From contig CANMRV010000009.1 of the NCBI GenBank assembly GCA_947500435.1, positions 38,581 to 102,580 of the forward strand: a stretch of 64,000 nucleotides of DNA, in the 5' to 3' direction. Every line of letters starts with the position of its first letter. Position 1 is the stretch's first letter. A program made the position numbers and the translations under genes. A model generated the notes under the pieces. The model searched no databases. It was not told where the DNA came from and saw only the letters and a list, made by a program, of their open reading frames with translations. Source of the stretch: an uncultured Flavobacteriaceae bacterium. Its GTDB lineage: Bacteria > Bacteroidota > Bacteroidia > Flavobacteriales > Flavobacteriaceae. Below are positions 7,919-17,407 of the stretch, piece by piece.

Positions 7919-10267
7919 TTATTTATTCGCTGGGATTAGCAAAGTTGTTCTATTTGTGACTTCCTCTATCATTTCCCTAGAGTAATAGGATGGGAAATAT
8001 TCATTCTTAGCCCACATCTCAAAAAGATTATTATAATATGGACTTTCCGAGTTTTCTGATTGTCCTGGAGAATTAATCATCAAGGTCTTATCCCAATCAC
8101 TTACATCCGTAATGAATTTAAAAGTCCCTCCATGGGTTTGGTTGTCATTATTACCTGTGGAATTTACGGTATAACCACTTCCACCTCTTGGCAATGGTCC
8201 CACATTTAAACTGTTTTGTTCGGATTCATTGATAAACTTTGACATGACATTTTGCATTGCAGAATGCTTATATTTAGATTGGCCATACTGCCAATTGTTC
8301 ATTTCGGAACCAAGTTTTTCCTCTAAGTTTTTCATGGCCATTTCAAAGGTGCGTACTAGAAATTCTTTTTTATTCAATTTTGTTCCAGAAGGTCCAAAAG
8401 TATCCTCATCTGATTGAAACCAGATCATTATTTTCTGTAACTGAATGGATAACAGGCCTTTAACTTCTTTCGGAATGAAGGCTTTTTCAACTTCATCATG
8501 AATAACACGCTCCCACATTGTATAGATGGCTGCTTCAATGGAATTAGGATTAAGAGAGTAATCCCAATTTGCAAGCATGGCTTTACCTTTTTTTGCTTTT
8601 TCGGAAACTAGCTCAATTTTGTCAAGCATTGGCACCAATTTTCGGGCTGGAAGTGATACATAATCAGATTGTAAATCGCTCATATCTTCAAGCGTAAACT
8701 TTTTTTCCTCATTTAATACTTCTGCTATTCTTTCTCCCCTAAAGGGATCTGCCCAAACGTAGTTGAGGGTCTCCATGTGTTCATAACCGTCAGATGTAAC
8801 ATGCTCATTGGCCGTTGCCAAAAACCCTTTATTCGGATTATGTTCATTCGGACGCTGAGCAATCGGAAGATATCCTTCCCAATCATAACTTCCATCTCCT
8901 GGGATCGGAACCAAGCCACTAAAATTCTTTCGTATGGGAGTAATACCCACAGCTTGCCAACCAATGTTTCCCTTCTTATCAGCCCAGACCATATTTTCAG
9001 CCGGAATGTTGCTATAGGTGCAGGCATCTTTGAATTCTTCCCAGGTTTTCGATTGATCCATTCGAAGAGAAGCTAAATAGGGCGCTCCACCCTTTTCAAG
9101 CCAAGCACATTTCACGGCATATGCCTTATGATTTGCAGAGTCAATATATGTTATAGGTCCGTGAACTGAATAACGGTGCGTTGTTTTTACCACATCTTGC
9201 CCTTTTACCTGAATTTCATCTGATATCTCCTCCATGGGCTTCCATTCGTCTTTATATTTGTATTCTGATAAGTTCTCAGGGTTTAAATCATATACATACA
9301 AATCCTCTCCGTCAGTTCTGAAAATGGTCAGTCCCCAAGCGCCATATTCATTATGTCCAATTGAAACACCGGGAATTTCCGGCTCCCCTCCCCCAATGAC
9401 ATTCCATCCTGGAGCCACCAAATGAACCATATATCTTAAGGATGGCAATGCCACTCTTCGGTGAGGGTCATTGGCCAGCATAGGAGCACCACTGTCCGTC
9501 TTAGAGCCATGTACGGCCCAATTGTTACTACCATCATCCCATTCTGTATTTACAATATCAGCATCTTCAAAAGTCACTCCACTAGCATATGCTTTGTGCA
9601 GTTCTAGAATTTTATCTGAAAATAGTGATCCATCAATTGACCGATCAAGATCTAACTTAGGGTCGTTAGGGTGAAACCACATTAGTTCTTTCACTTTTGC
9701 CGCTCCTACTTTTGCGACAGCCATACCTAAATTCAATTCTTGACTGACATTACCTTTAAGACCTTGGTGTCTTGAAATTACCACCTCAGGTGTCCATTTT
9801 TTTGGTTGAATACCAAGCATTTTGAATTCCAATGGGAGTTTTTCAGGAGTCTTTAAAATCTCCTCTATATAGGCGTTTACCCCATTGGTGTAAGCATGAA
9901 TGATTTCTGAACCTTGGGGGTGATAGTGATTTAGTTCATTCTCCAAATCACCACGAAATTGAAATAAACGTGTTCCAATATCACGTTTTATCTCATCGGG
10001 ACCAAGAATCTCCGCAACTGTACCTGTTGCTTGTCTGCGCCAAATTTCAAACTGAAAAAGGCGATCTTTAACGGCAGCGTAGCCTTGGGCAAAGAAAAGA
10101 TCCTGCTGGTTCTTAGCATAAATATGATTGACACCCCATTGATCTCTTAAAATTTCAACAGGCTCAGAAAGACCTGCAGTTAAAATTTCATTTTCTTTTT
10201 GAGATACCTTACAAGAAGAAACTAGCAAGATTACTAGGACAAGCCTATAAAATTGGGAAAGGGGCAT
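7919..10267 (-). CDS. Penicillin acylase family protein (Ntn hydrolase), lipoprotein
   Basis: This 782-residue precursor carries a lipoprotein signal with Cys19 (LLVSSC). The alpha-chain region has the family stretches VEILRDQWGVNHIYA and FFAQGYAAVKDRLFQFE. Autocatalytic cleavage would occur before Ser247 in DDGSNNWAVHG, making Ser247 the N-terminal nucleophile of the beta-chain, and SGAPMLANDPHR follows as in all members. It hydrolyses an amide bond in the periplasm; family members act on penicillins, acyl-homoserine lactones or other N-acyl compounds, and the substrate here is not predictable. It is followed by a DUF1295 gene 10 bp downstream. Confidence 0.93.
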   Translation of the reverse strand: MPLSQFYRLVLVILLVSSCKVSQKENEILTAGLSEPVEILRDQWGVNHIYAKNQQDLFFAQGYAAVKDRLFQFEIWRRQATGTVAEILGPDEIKRDIGTRLFQFRGDLENELNHYHPQGSEIIHAYTNGVNAYIEEILKTPEKLPLEFKMLGIQPKKWTPEVVISRHQGLKGNVSQELNLGMAVAKVGAAKVKELMWFHPNDPKLDLDRSIDGSLFSDKILELHKAYASGVTFEDADIVNTEWDDGSNNWAVHGSKTDSGAPMLANDPHRRVALPSLRYMVHLVAPGWNVIGGGEPEIPGVSIGHNEYGAWGLTIFRTDGEDLYVYDLNPENLSEYKYKDEWKPMEEISDEIQVKGQDVVKTTHRYSVHGPITYIDSANHKAYAVKCAWLEKGGAPYLASLRMDQSKTWEEFKDACTYSNIPAENMVWADKKGNIGWQAVGITPIRKNFSGLVPIPGDGSYDWEGYLPIAQRPNEHNPNKGFLATANEHVTSDGYEHMETLNYVWADPFRGERIAEVLNEEKKFTLEDMSDLQSDYVSLPARKLVPMLDKIELVSEKAKKGKAMLANWDYSLNPNSIEAAIYTMWERVIHDEVEKAFIPKEVKGLLSIQLQKIMIWFQSDEDTFGPSGTKLNKKEFLVRTFEMAMKNLEEKLGSEMNNWQYGQSKYKHSAMQNVMSKFINESEQNSLNVGPLPRGGSGYTVNSTGNNDNQTHGGTFKFITDVSDWDKTLMINSPGQSENSESPYYNNLFEMWAKNEYFPSYYSREMIEEVTNRTTLLIPANK

Positions 10268-10333
10268 ATAGTAAATGGTTCAACAGTTGGTTTCTAAAAA
10301 TACGAATTTTTAGGAACCTCTAAAAAAGTTAAT

Positions 10334-10747
10334 CTACTTTCTATCTTTTATTCGATACATAAACTTTAATCCACTCCAATCTTGATCGACTGCACAGACT
10401 TTTACATCAACCAACCCATTTTCCAAAAGATATTCCCGAATGTAATCACGATTTAAGTCTGTTTCGATTTTTGAACTTCCCTTAGGCCAGCTAACCCAAA
10501 GCATTCCCGTCATCTTGAGAGCTGGTTTTAATTGTAAGGATTGCTTTTCAAAATCAACTTTTCTAGTGCAGAAAAGATGAATAAAATCAATGGATTCCCT
10601 GGGTGGATTTTCTACGTAATTCACCTCAGGCATATCTTCAAAAAGCAAAATGTAGTGAGAAGGTTCGTTAACTAGAAGTACAATATGACCCTCTTTAATT
10701 CCAAGCTTTTTTGCCAAAGGAGTGGTCGAATATCCTGAAGAGCTCAT
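10334..10747 (-). CDS. DUF3052 family protein
   Basis: This 137-residue soluble protein starts with the family hallmark SSSGYSTTPLAKKLGIKEG, then alternates strands and helices with a VSWPKGSSK motif near residue 90 and a C-terminal WSGLKFMYR. DUF3052 proteins are common in many phyla, but their role is unknown. There is no signal peptide, so it is cytosolic. It stands between the acylase gene and the sigma-factor pair, with about 50-65 bp on either side. Confidence 0.87.
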   Translation of the reverse strand: MSSSGYSTTPLAKKLGIKEGHIVLLVNEPSHYILLFEDMPEVNYVENPPRESIDFIHLFCTRKVDFEKQSLQLKPALKMTGMLWVSWPKGSSKIETDLNRDYIREYLLENGLVDVKVCAVDQDWSGLKFMYRIKDRK

Positions 10748-10794
10748 AATGATATAGTTTTCTCCAAATTAGTAAATTTTAGCAAGGAAGCACA

Positions 10795-11394
10795 CTATTC
10801 TAATTCCCTCAATACACTTTCAGCAGAACCTGTAATACGATTATAGCTACGATACCCCCAATAGGAACAGAAAACTACAAAGAGTACTGCAAAAACTATA
10901 GAAAGATTGGCCCATATATTTCTTTCAACCATAAAGAAATCTTTGTTTGACCATATTTTTGCAAATACTCCCGAGACGGCAAACATCAAGATAAAGCTAA
11001 GGAAAATGCCAAATTTTTGAAGTCTTAAAAGCTTACGCTTAGCCTTGGAATAATTAAGCAAGGTCTCTTTGTAATTGGTATTTGTAATATTCAAGTTTCT
11101 TATTTTTTTCAAGGAATTTAAAACCAAGATTGGAAGAGCGAAAAGCACCACCAATGTAAAAATCCCGCAAGCCTGCAAATACCAAGTATCCAACTTTCCA
11201 AAATTTATCATAATATATAATCCTATTCCAAAGCAAATAACCGCTCCTACTCTTTCATAATTGGAAAGTGTTCTAAACTTGTTTGTGTATCTTTCTTGTG
11301 TCATATTCATGATAATTTCGTTGGTTAATTTTTTTTGTTTCTCCAATTGGTCGCTCATTTCAGACCATAGTGCTTTCATTTCTTCTATTTCCAT
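10795..11394 (-). CDS. Membrane protein encoded with ECF sigma factor (putative anti-sigma)
   Basis: This 199-residue protein has an ~50-residue cytosolic N-terminus beginning MEIEEMKALWSEMSDQLE, followed by four transmembrane segments (near residues 47-65, 75-95, 126-146 and 163-183). The gene starts 4 bp after the ECF sigma factor gene, so the two are one operon. The pairing and the N-terminal helix suggest it holds the sigma factor at the membrane, but it has no recognisable zinc anti-sigma or FecR domain. The anti-sigma role is therefore an inference from context. Confidence 0.78.
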   Translation of the reverse strand: MEIEEMKALWSEMSDQLEKQKKLTNEIIMNMTQERYTNKFRTLSNYERVGAVICFGIGLYIMINFGKLDTWYLQACGIFTLVVLFALPILVLNSLKKIRNLNITNTNYKETLLNYSKAKRKLLRLQKFGIFLSFILMFAVSGVFAKIWSNKDFFMVERNIWANLSIVFAVLFVVFCSYWGYRSYNRITGSAESVLRELE

Positions 11395-11398
11395 AGTC

Positions 11399-11887
11399 TT
11401 ATTGTTTTACAATTTGTTGTTTTAGTTTCTGCTTTATTCTAGAAATTCTAGTGCCCACATTACTGGGTGATAATCCCGTAATCTCAGCTATTTCCTCATA
11501 CTTCTTACCTTCAAGCAGTAATAACATCAAGCCTTTTTCGAGAACATTAAGTTGTTTGATGTGGGCATACATCAGTTTTAATTTTTCTTCAAATTCAGAG
11601 TCATAGTTTTCAGTCTGTTGAAGTACTACTATATCTATTGAAACAGAATTCCCCATTCGTTTCCTTTTTCTCAACCTAGTCAGAGCTGTGTTTAAAGCAA
11701 TACGATACATCCAAGTGCTAATTTTCGATTCTGCTCGAAACGAATCGAAAGATTTCCATAATTGGTAGACTACATCTTGATATAAATCTTTCTGGTCATC
11801 ACGATTATCAGTATACATCGTTGTGATTTTGAAAATCACTCCCTCGTTCTCTTTAATGATGCGAATAAATTCCGCTTCTTTTTGCAT
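11399..11887 (-). CDS. ECF-type RNA polymerase sigma factor
   Basis: This 162-residue protein has the two-domain plan of ECF sigma factors. Region 2 lies at about 10-80 (DQKDLYQDVVYQLWKSFDSFR, ISTWMYRIALNTALTRLRK) and region 4 at about 105-155 (ALLLLLEGKKYEEIAEITG-like helix-turn-helix with VGTRISRIKQKL). It directs RNA polymerase to a small regulon, which cannot be predicted here. The downstream neighbour is a four-TM protein separated by 4 bp, likely its regulator. Confidence 0.93.
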   Translation of the reverse strand: MQKEAEFIRIIKENEGVIFKITTMYTDNRDDQKDLYQDVVYQLWKSFDSFRAESKISTWMYRIALNTALTRLRKRKRMGNSVSIDIVVLQQTENYDSEFEEKLKLMYAHIKQLNVLEKGLMLLLLEGKKYEEIAEITGLSPSNVGTRISRIKQKLKQQIVKQ

Positions 11888-11976
11888 GCTTGGTTTCTAG
11901 GTTTATGGTATTAGTATCCCCCGCCTTGAAATTATCACAAAGATTTTTGAAAACGATATGAAGAAAGATAGAAGGA

Positions 11977-12243
11977 CTATTGTTCTTTGGATAGAACGGT
12001 ATCAATAAAAGTCCTGATTACGGGCGGTAGATTATGTTCATCATAGACGGACCTCATTTCCGTACCCTCTTCCATAATTTTGATATGATAGATAAAACCG
12101 TCATGTATCTCTCGAGACACTTGTGGTTTTTCATTTAACGTTTTAAGCAACTCTTCTTTCTCGGAACTTTCTAGACTTATTTCGCCATTGTATTGCTTCG
12201 GAATATTGGCAAAGCCCCCATTTATAAATATCTCGTACTTCAT
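11977..12243 (-). CDS. Emfourin-like inhibitor of M4 protease
   Basis: This 88-residue protein begins MKYEIFINGGFANIPKQY, the strand and loop typical of protealysin inhibitors (emfourins), and has a C-terminal helix with LPPVIRTFIDTVL. Emfourins are cytosolic slow-tight-binding inhibitors of protealysin-like M4 proteases and are usually encoded beside their target. Here the gene follows the M4 protease gene by 18 bp on the same strand, which strongly supports the call. It probably protects the cell from premature protease activity. Confidence 0.82.
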   Translation of the reverse strand: MKYEIFINGGFANIPKQYNGEISLESSEKEELLKTLNEKPQVSREIHDGFIYHIKIMEEGTEMRSVYDEHNLPPVIRTFIDTVLSKEQ

Positions 12244-12261
12244 CTTCCTCTTCTTTTGAGA

Positions 12262-13278
12262 TTACGCTACTACTTTTGTCAATCCTACAGCAGAAAAGCT
12301 GTTTTCTATCGCTTGTAAAGCTCCATCGCATACTTTTTCTTCCTTCAGTAATTCTTCTGTTATCCGAAGGATAACATCCAACATATCATTAAAATCAGCC
12401 GTCCTCCACAAGGCCTTTAAGGTTTCAAACCAGATTAAAGCACAGTCATCGATTCCTACTTCTAAACAGGATAGATAGAATGCTTTATTTGGAATTCCCG
12501 AATTGATATGTACGCCCTGATTGTCTGCACTTCCTGAATAGTAATTATCCATATGGTCAGGTTGCGAATCGAAGTCGTTTGCAGTCCCTGGTGCTTTCAT
12601 AGAACGGATGGCTACCCCGGGAAACTCTTCAGTAACTACAGTATCACCAATCAACCAATCGGCTTCAGAAATATCTTGTTTTAGATACTTTTGTTTAATA
12701 ATGGTTCCGAAAACATCTGAAAAGTGTTCGTTCAATGCTCCGGACTGACTTTGATATTCCAGATTCGCCAAGAACTGCGTAATTCCGTGAGCTAGTTCGT
12801 GAGCCACCACATCAATGGCGCTGGCAAAATCTTTAAATTCCTTGCCATCACCATCGCCATAAGTCATTTCATCACCATCCCAAAAAGCGTTATTATAATC
12901 TTTTCCGTAATGAACATTGGAGATGATATCTAGTCCATTATCATCAATGGAATTCAATCCAAAAGTGTCCTTAAAGTACTCACGTACAAAACCCGAAGTT
13001 TCATAGGCGTTATCAACAGACTCATCATCAGTGGCTTCCCCACCCTCTTTCCGAACCAGTTCTACCCGCTGCTGATTACGATTTTGACTATCATAGATAA
13101 ATCGGTCACCATCACCCTCCGTTACTTCTCGGACTAATAAATTATTTAGAACCGCATTCCTTTTCTGAAGGATTCTATGGGTATCGTTTAGCGTTTTTTT
13201 ACAGGAAGTGTTACCGAGTTTTGCCAATTCCTGCAATATATGAGGTGGAATAATGAGACAGTGATGTTTATCGCACAT
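12262..13278 (-). CDS. Protealysin-like M4 metalloprotease
   Basis: This 338-residue protein has no signal peptide. The short propeptide starts MCDKHHCLIIPPHIL; the IPP motif at residues 10-12 is diagnostic of protealysin-type precursors. The zinc site is H160-E161-L-A-H164 with the third ligand E184 in GALNEHFSDVFG, and His257 in DNQGVHINSGIPNK stabilises the transition state. Protealysins act inside or just outside the cell and in some bacteria cleave host actin. The next gene codes an emfourin-type inhibitor, so protease and inhibitor form a two-gene module. Confidence 0.93.
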   Translation of the reverse strand: MCDKHHCLIIPPHILQELAKLGNTSCKKTLNDTHRILQKRNAVLNNLLVREVTEGDGDRFIYDSQNRNQQRVELVRKEGGEATDDESVDNAYETSGFVREYFKDTFGLNSIDDNGLDIISNVHYGKDYNNAFWDGDEMTYGDGDGKEFKDFASAIDVVAHELAHGITQFLANLEYQSQSGALNEHFSDVFGTIIKQKYLKQDISEADWLIGDTVVTEEFPGVAIRSMKAPGTANDFDSQPDHMDNYYSGSADNQGVHINSGIPNKAFYLSCLEVGIDDCALIWFETLKALWRTADFNDMLDVILRITEELLKEEKVCDGALQAIENSFSAVGLTKVVA

Positions 13279-13371
13279 GATTTTTAGATATAGGGTTTCC
13301 CTAAATTTCTAACCTTTTATGGCGATTCGCAAATAATATGCGTTAAGCTTTTTCTAAAAAATCTACGGAGT

Positions 13372-14460
13372 TTATTCTACTGGAAATAGACTTTTATCCA
13401 GGCCTGGAATTAGTTTTAGTGCATTCTTGTAATACACCTTTTTTAAAACTTCATCAGATAAATCAAGCCCGTACATAGCCCAGAATGCATGATATTTCTT
13501 GTAATATGGGAAATACTCATCGTCAGATTCCAGTACTCGAAAATATGTGGGGAACTCTTCAGGCTTCCAGCTATCTTTTCCAAAGAGAATGCGGTCTTGG
13601 TACTTTTCAAAAAACGCCTTGGCATTTCTCGGTTGTCTGCCCAACTCGGCGATAACTGCTGCTATACCCACATTCATATTCGGAATTTCATCTAAAAGCT
13701 CTCCTAACTTACCTAAGTTATTGGCATACCATCCCATATGTGCGTTTATGAAGTTGGTGTTGGGGTGCTTTTTAAACATACGATGTTGTTCTTCTATAAT
13801 TTGCTCCCAAGGTGCTGGATCTGTTGCTGAACGCTTTCTTCTCGGGCGTGTTTTTAATTCCAACCAACGTTCATTATCACCATCCATTGGGTCCCAGAAA
13901 GATTTTGGGTCTGCCGCATGAATTAAAACAGGAACACCTAATTCGCCACACTTCGCCCATATAGCATCCAAACGTGGGTCATCAATAGCCACACGATTTC
14001 CATCGGAATCCTTATAACGAAGTCCAAGGCTTTTATAGATTTTCAAGCCTTTGGCCCCAGCTTTGATATCTTTTTCTAATTGGGCCGCGGCCTTTTCGCT
14101 CCATCCCCCCTTACCGACTCCGTCAAAATCGACATTGGCAAAAACCACAAAACGATTTGGGTAGTTTTTTTGAATGCTTTCAATTTTGGCATTTAAGCTT
14201 TCTCCAGAACCTCCACTCAGATTGACCATAATACCTTCGTTCAATCTATCCATATCAGCAATTAGTCCGGTTAGGGCTGTTGCATCCATATTTCTTTGGT
14301 GGCTGTGGATATCTATAAATGGAAATTTTGATTTCGTAATTTCTTCGCCTTCAACTACCAAAGTAGATTTCGGATTGTATTCTTCAAAGCCCATTTCCTG
14401 AGCTGTAATTGCATTAACTACAAATAAAGAAAAAATGATTGCTAAATTTTTGATATACAT
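13372..14460 (-). CDS. Secreted amidohydrolase (TIM-barrel, amidohydrolase_2 type)
   Basis: This 362-residue protein has a signal peptide ending near ITAQ (residue 21) and an amidohydrolase barrel. Metal-binding His52 and His54 are in FIDIHSHQ, a His follows in NAHMGW, and the Asp after LFGKDSW is the probable catalytic acid. GLKIYKSLGLRYKD marks the middle strand. Members hydrolyse or decarboxylate small cyclic or acidic compounds; this substrate is unknown. The gene is followed upstream on the strand by a nucleotidyltransferase gene 13 bp away, so co-transcription is likely. Confidence 0.87.
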   Translation of the reverse strand: MYIKNLAIIFSLFVVNAITAQEMGFEEYNPKSTLVVEGEEITKSKFPFIDIHSHQRNMDATALTGLIADMDRLNEGIMVNLSGGSGESLNAKIESIQKNYPNRFVVFANVDFDGVGKGGWSEKAAAQLEKDIKAGAKGLKIYKSLGLRYKDSDGNRVAIDDPRLDAIWAKCGELGVPVLIHAADPKSFWDPMDGDNERWLELKTRPRRKRSATDPAPWEQIIEEQHRMFKKHPNTNFINAHMGWYANNLGKLGELLDEIPNMNVGIAAVIAELGRQPRNAKAFFEKYQDRILFGKDSWKPEEFPTYFRVLESDDEYFPYYKKYHAFWAMYGLDLSDEVLKKVYYKNALKLIPGLDKSLFPVE

Positions 14461-14473
14461 TTGTTTATGATTT

Positions 14474-15085
14474 TTATTTGGTGTTTTTATTCAATTGTTC
14501 TTGATAGGTTTCCCAGCTGTCGATATCTATTTCTTTTCCTTCGGGATTCAATGCTAAAATAATAGCTGCATGAGAAGTTATAATGTCTTTAGCTCCGAAA
14601 TCTTTGTTAAGTTTTTGTAATTCGGTAAAGTGTTCTTTTCCAAAAATAGCCGGCACTCCTGATCGACCTTCATATTGAGTAGTAATAATTTTTGACGGAT
14701 TCCCAATCCAATTACCCATCATTTTGTTCAAATAATTTGTATCGATTAAGGGTTGGTCGGCTAACATGATTAGAACCGCATCACAGGAAAGAGATTTTGA
14801 TAGAAAATAATCCATACCCGTGGTGATAGAGCTTCCCAATCCGTTTTGCCAATTTGCATTGGTTATACTAGTAGATGATTCTAAGTTTACTTCCGCTTTG
14901 ATTATTTCTTCTTTAGCTCCTAGAACTACAAAAGTTGTATCTGCAATAGAAGTGTTTGCCTGTTCTACTGCCGTACCTAATAAAGTAGAGTCTTTCCAAG
15001 GGAGTATTTGCTTGGTATGCTCCCCCATTCGTGAAGATTCTCCTGCGGCTAGTATCAAAATCGCAATCTTTGGTTTTTCGTCCAT
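14474..15085 (-). CDS. MobA-like nucleotidyltransferase
   Basis: This 203-residue protein starts with the nucleotide-binding signature AILILAAGESSRMGEHTKQILPW. LIMLADQPLID follows for metal and nucleotide, and a product site near RSGVPAIFGKEHF. This pattern fits MobA/MocA-like enzymes (CTP:molybdopterin cytidylyltransferase type) that attach a nucleotide to a cofactor. No other molybdenum cofactor gene lies in the window, so the exact substrate stays open. It lies 9 bp downstream of the DUF5916 gene and 13 bp upstream of the amidohydrolase gene on the same strand. Confidence 0.85.
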   Translation of the reverse strand: MDEKPKIAILILAAGESSRMGEHTKQILPWKDSTLLGTAVEQANTSIADTTFVVLGAKEEIIKAEVNLESSTSITNANWQNGLGSSITTGMDYFLSKSLSCDAVLIMLADQPLIDTNYLNKMMGNWIGNPSKIITTQYEGRSGVPAIFGKEHFTELQKLNKDFGAKDIITSHAAIILALNPEGKEIDIDSWETYQEQLNKNTK

Positions 15086-15094
15086 ATCTGAAAC

Positions 15095-17272
15095 TTATTT
15101 ATTGAACCAATAGGTGAATTTTAAGGTCAATGACCAATCTCTTGGCATAAATGGATCTATCATTTGATTATTTGTATATACTAAAAAGAGATCTGATGCT
15201 GGAGCATAACGCCATTGAAACCGCGAATTCAGATTAAAGTTGCCCGATTGCTCATTATATTGAAAAAGTGTGGCGAAAAAAAGTTTGTTGGTAAACGTAA
15301 TATCCACTTCGCTTCCGATAAGCCAAAATTCATTCGTATTCCACGGAGCAGGTAATTTGATATGATTGTAGTTTAAATTCGCGCTGAGGCTTACGTAAGG
15401 TTGAAATCGATACCCTAATTCGGTGGTCAAACTTGTACGATTTCCTCCTGCATAATAACCTCCAAAGCGAGCATCAAGCCCATATGTGAAAAGGTTTTGA
15501 GGCTTTGAGGAAAACATCCAACCAAAGGCATTCCATTGATGTTTTGTACCAGTTTCCAATTCTTGTTTCCCTAATCGTGTCGGATCAAAAGGAGCTAAAA
15601 GCTCCACATAGTCGTCGGAAACAAAAAAATCAAGACTACTGCGGTTTCTAAAAGCTATTTGATAGAGGATATAGTTTAGATTATCCGTGCGTCTAAAATT
15701 TTCATTGAAATAGAATTGGGAGTTCAAGGTGGGTCCGTGGCTTACTATTTTTCCTTCTTTTGGAAAAAATAAATGTCCTAAATACCCATTAAAATTAATG
15801 TACCCAGTTCTAGGAACAAAACCAACTTCAGCACTATAATCATCACTTACCCATTCTTCCTGAATACGCCAACTCCATTTGCGATTTTGGTATTCCAAGT
15901 GAGCGGCTTGTGTAATTCCGTTCGCATCATCGTTTGGAGAAAAAGATTTTAATACAAAGGCCTTTCCATTCCATAAATTATTTGAAGAGGCCAGATTGTA
16001 TTCCACTCCCAGATTACGATTGTATTCTGCGTATATAGTGCGTAAGGAATCGCTTTCGTTCAGATAATTGAAGGATTGCTTGTTAATAAGCATTAATCCA
16101 ATACTAGAACGACTAAAAACCTTTTTCTGAAGGGATAGTACACCAAAGTTTTGACTTGGCAATCCTGTTTCATCAATACTGCCTGTTTGGATATCCATAA
16201 GGCCCACACGCCAAGAGTCCGTAATATTCCCACTAACTCTTGCTCCGGCTTGTATGGGGACACCCAGTCCTATTCGTCGTGAGAAAAATGGTCGAATTGA
16301 TGGATAACCGAAGTTGGCAAACAAGTCGCCATTTTCAAGGAAAAACTGACGTCTTTCTGGGAAAAAAAGTTCAAAGCGATCCAAATTTGTAATTTGACGG
16401 TCAACCTCCACTTGTGAAAAATCAGGGTTCACAGTAACATCAAGATTTAGTGATGGTGTCAGGCTGAACTTTATATCACCCCCAATTTTTGGGTTGTACT
16501 CAGGCTCTTCACCACTGGCTTTATTCTGCTTTACTTCACCCAAAACATAAGGAATAACTGAAAAATTTAGCCTTTGCTTTGGTGGGGCTTCATCCCAAAC
16601 TAATGTTCCGTTATAGGCCATTGACGAAGTTGGAAATTGTCGAGGTACTGGAGTCCAACTAGATTTTTCACTGGACTTTAAATCAAGTCGGCTAAAGTTA
16701 ATTCCCCATTCCTTTACCCCTTCCTCGTAACGAATGGATTTAAAAGGTACTGCCATTTCGAATACCCACTTCTCGTCGTCATGAGAGCTACCAGATATCC
16801 ATTTGCTATCCCAATTTAAATCGATACTACTTCCATTGAACATCGTACCATCCCATTGTGCCCCATAAGCATTGGATCCAAAAGAAAACCCTGTGGTTTG
16901 ATTATTGAAAGGATCTAAGAATAAAAGAAAGTTATCGTTTTTCCCAAAGGAAAAATCCCTTCTTAAGGACTCAACTGTATACTTTGCTGTAGAACTATGA
17001 TAAAATGTGGCCAATAAATAAAAGTTCTTGTCATCATACGCCATTCGTATTTCCGTTTTCTCATTAGCTGGGTCAGTATCCATAGGCAAAACCATATAAA
17101 AGTCCTTTGCCACATCGGTATCTTTCCAAGCAGCATCGTCTCCAACTCCATCTATGTTTATCGGGGAAGTAGTTTTCCGGATTTGCAATCGAAAATCTTC
17201 ATTTTTCTTTTGCCCATTTGCAGAAGCACAAAGAAGCAAAAGCAGTGAGGAAAATGCGATAATTTTTTTCAT
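15095..17272 (-). CDS. DUF5916 outer membrane protein with CBM9-like N-terminal domain
   Basis: This 725-residue protein has a signal peptide ending at about residue 20 (CASANGQ). A CBM9-like sandwich follows at about 30-215 (PINIDGVGDDAAWKD, then MAVPFKSIRYEEG), then the DUF5916 barrel, with SQVEVDRQITNLDRFELFFPERR at about 285-310 and a C-terminal strand ending LTLKFTYWFNK, as expected for an outer membrane protein whose last residue is near an aromatic. The function is unknown; such proteins are common in Flavobacteriia and may bind or move surface glycans. It is the first gene of a run of three. Confidence 0.88.
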   Translation of the reverse strand: MKKIIAFSSLLLLLCASANGQKKNEDFRLQIRKTTSPINIDGVGDDAAWKDTDVAKDFYMVLPMDTDPANEKTEIRMAYDDKNFYLLATFYHSSTAKYTVESLRRDFSFGKNDNFLLFLDPFNNQTTGFSFGSNAYGAQWDGTMFNGSSIDLNWDSKWISGSSHDDEKWVFEMAVPFKSIRYEEGVKEWGINFSRLDLKSSEKSSWTPVPRQFPTSSMAYNGTLVWDEAPPKQRLNFSVIPYVLGEVKQNKASGEEPEYNPKIGGDIKFSLTPSLNLDVTVNPDFSQVEVDRQITNLDRFELFFPERRQFFLENGDLFANFGYPSIRPFFSRRIGLGVPIQAGARVSGNITDSWRVGLMDIQTGSIDETGLPSQNFGVLSLQKKVFSRSSIGLMLINKQSFNYLNESDSLRTIYAEYNRNLGVEYNLASSNNLWNGKAFVLKSFSPNDDANGITQAAHLEYQNRKWSWRIQEEWVSDDYSAEVGFVPRTGYINFNGYLGHLFFPKEGKIVSHGPTLNSQFYFNENFRRTDNLNYILYQIAFRNRSSLDFFVSDDYVELLAPFDPTRLGKQELETGTKHQWNAFGWMFSSKPQNLFTYGLDARFGGYYAGGNRTSLTTELGYRFQPYVSLSANLNYNHIKLPAPWNTNEFWLIGSEVDITFTNKLFFATLFQYNEQSGNFNLNSRFQWRYAPASDLFLVYTNNQMIDPFMPRDWSLTLKFTYWFNK

Positions 17273-17407
17273 GAATTGATAAGCTTCTTGTAAACGAAGG
17301 TGGAAAACTACGAAAAACCCTTAACAATGTTTAACACTTATTTTAAAAGACCCCTATAATTTAAATGGATTTTGTCCGTTCTGAGAGGTGAACCCAAAAT
17401 TTAGAAA

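Noticed and set aside
13547..13921. Plus-strand ORF of 124 codons opposite the amidohydrolase
   Set aside because: It has no family features, and the opposite strand has clear motifs.
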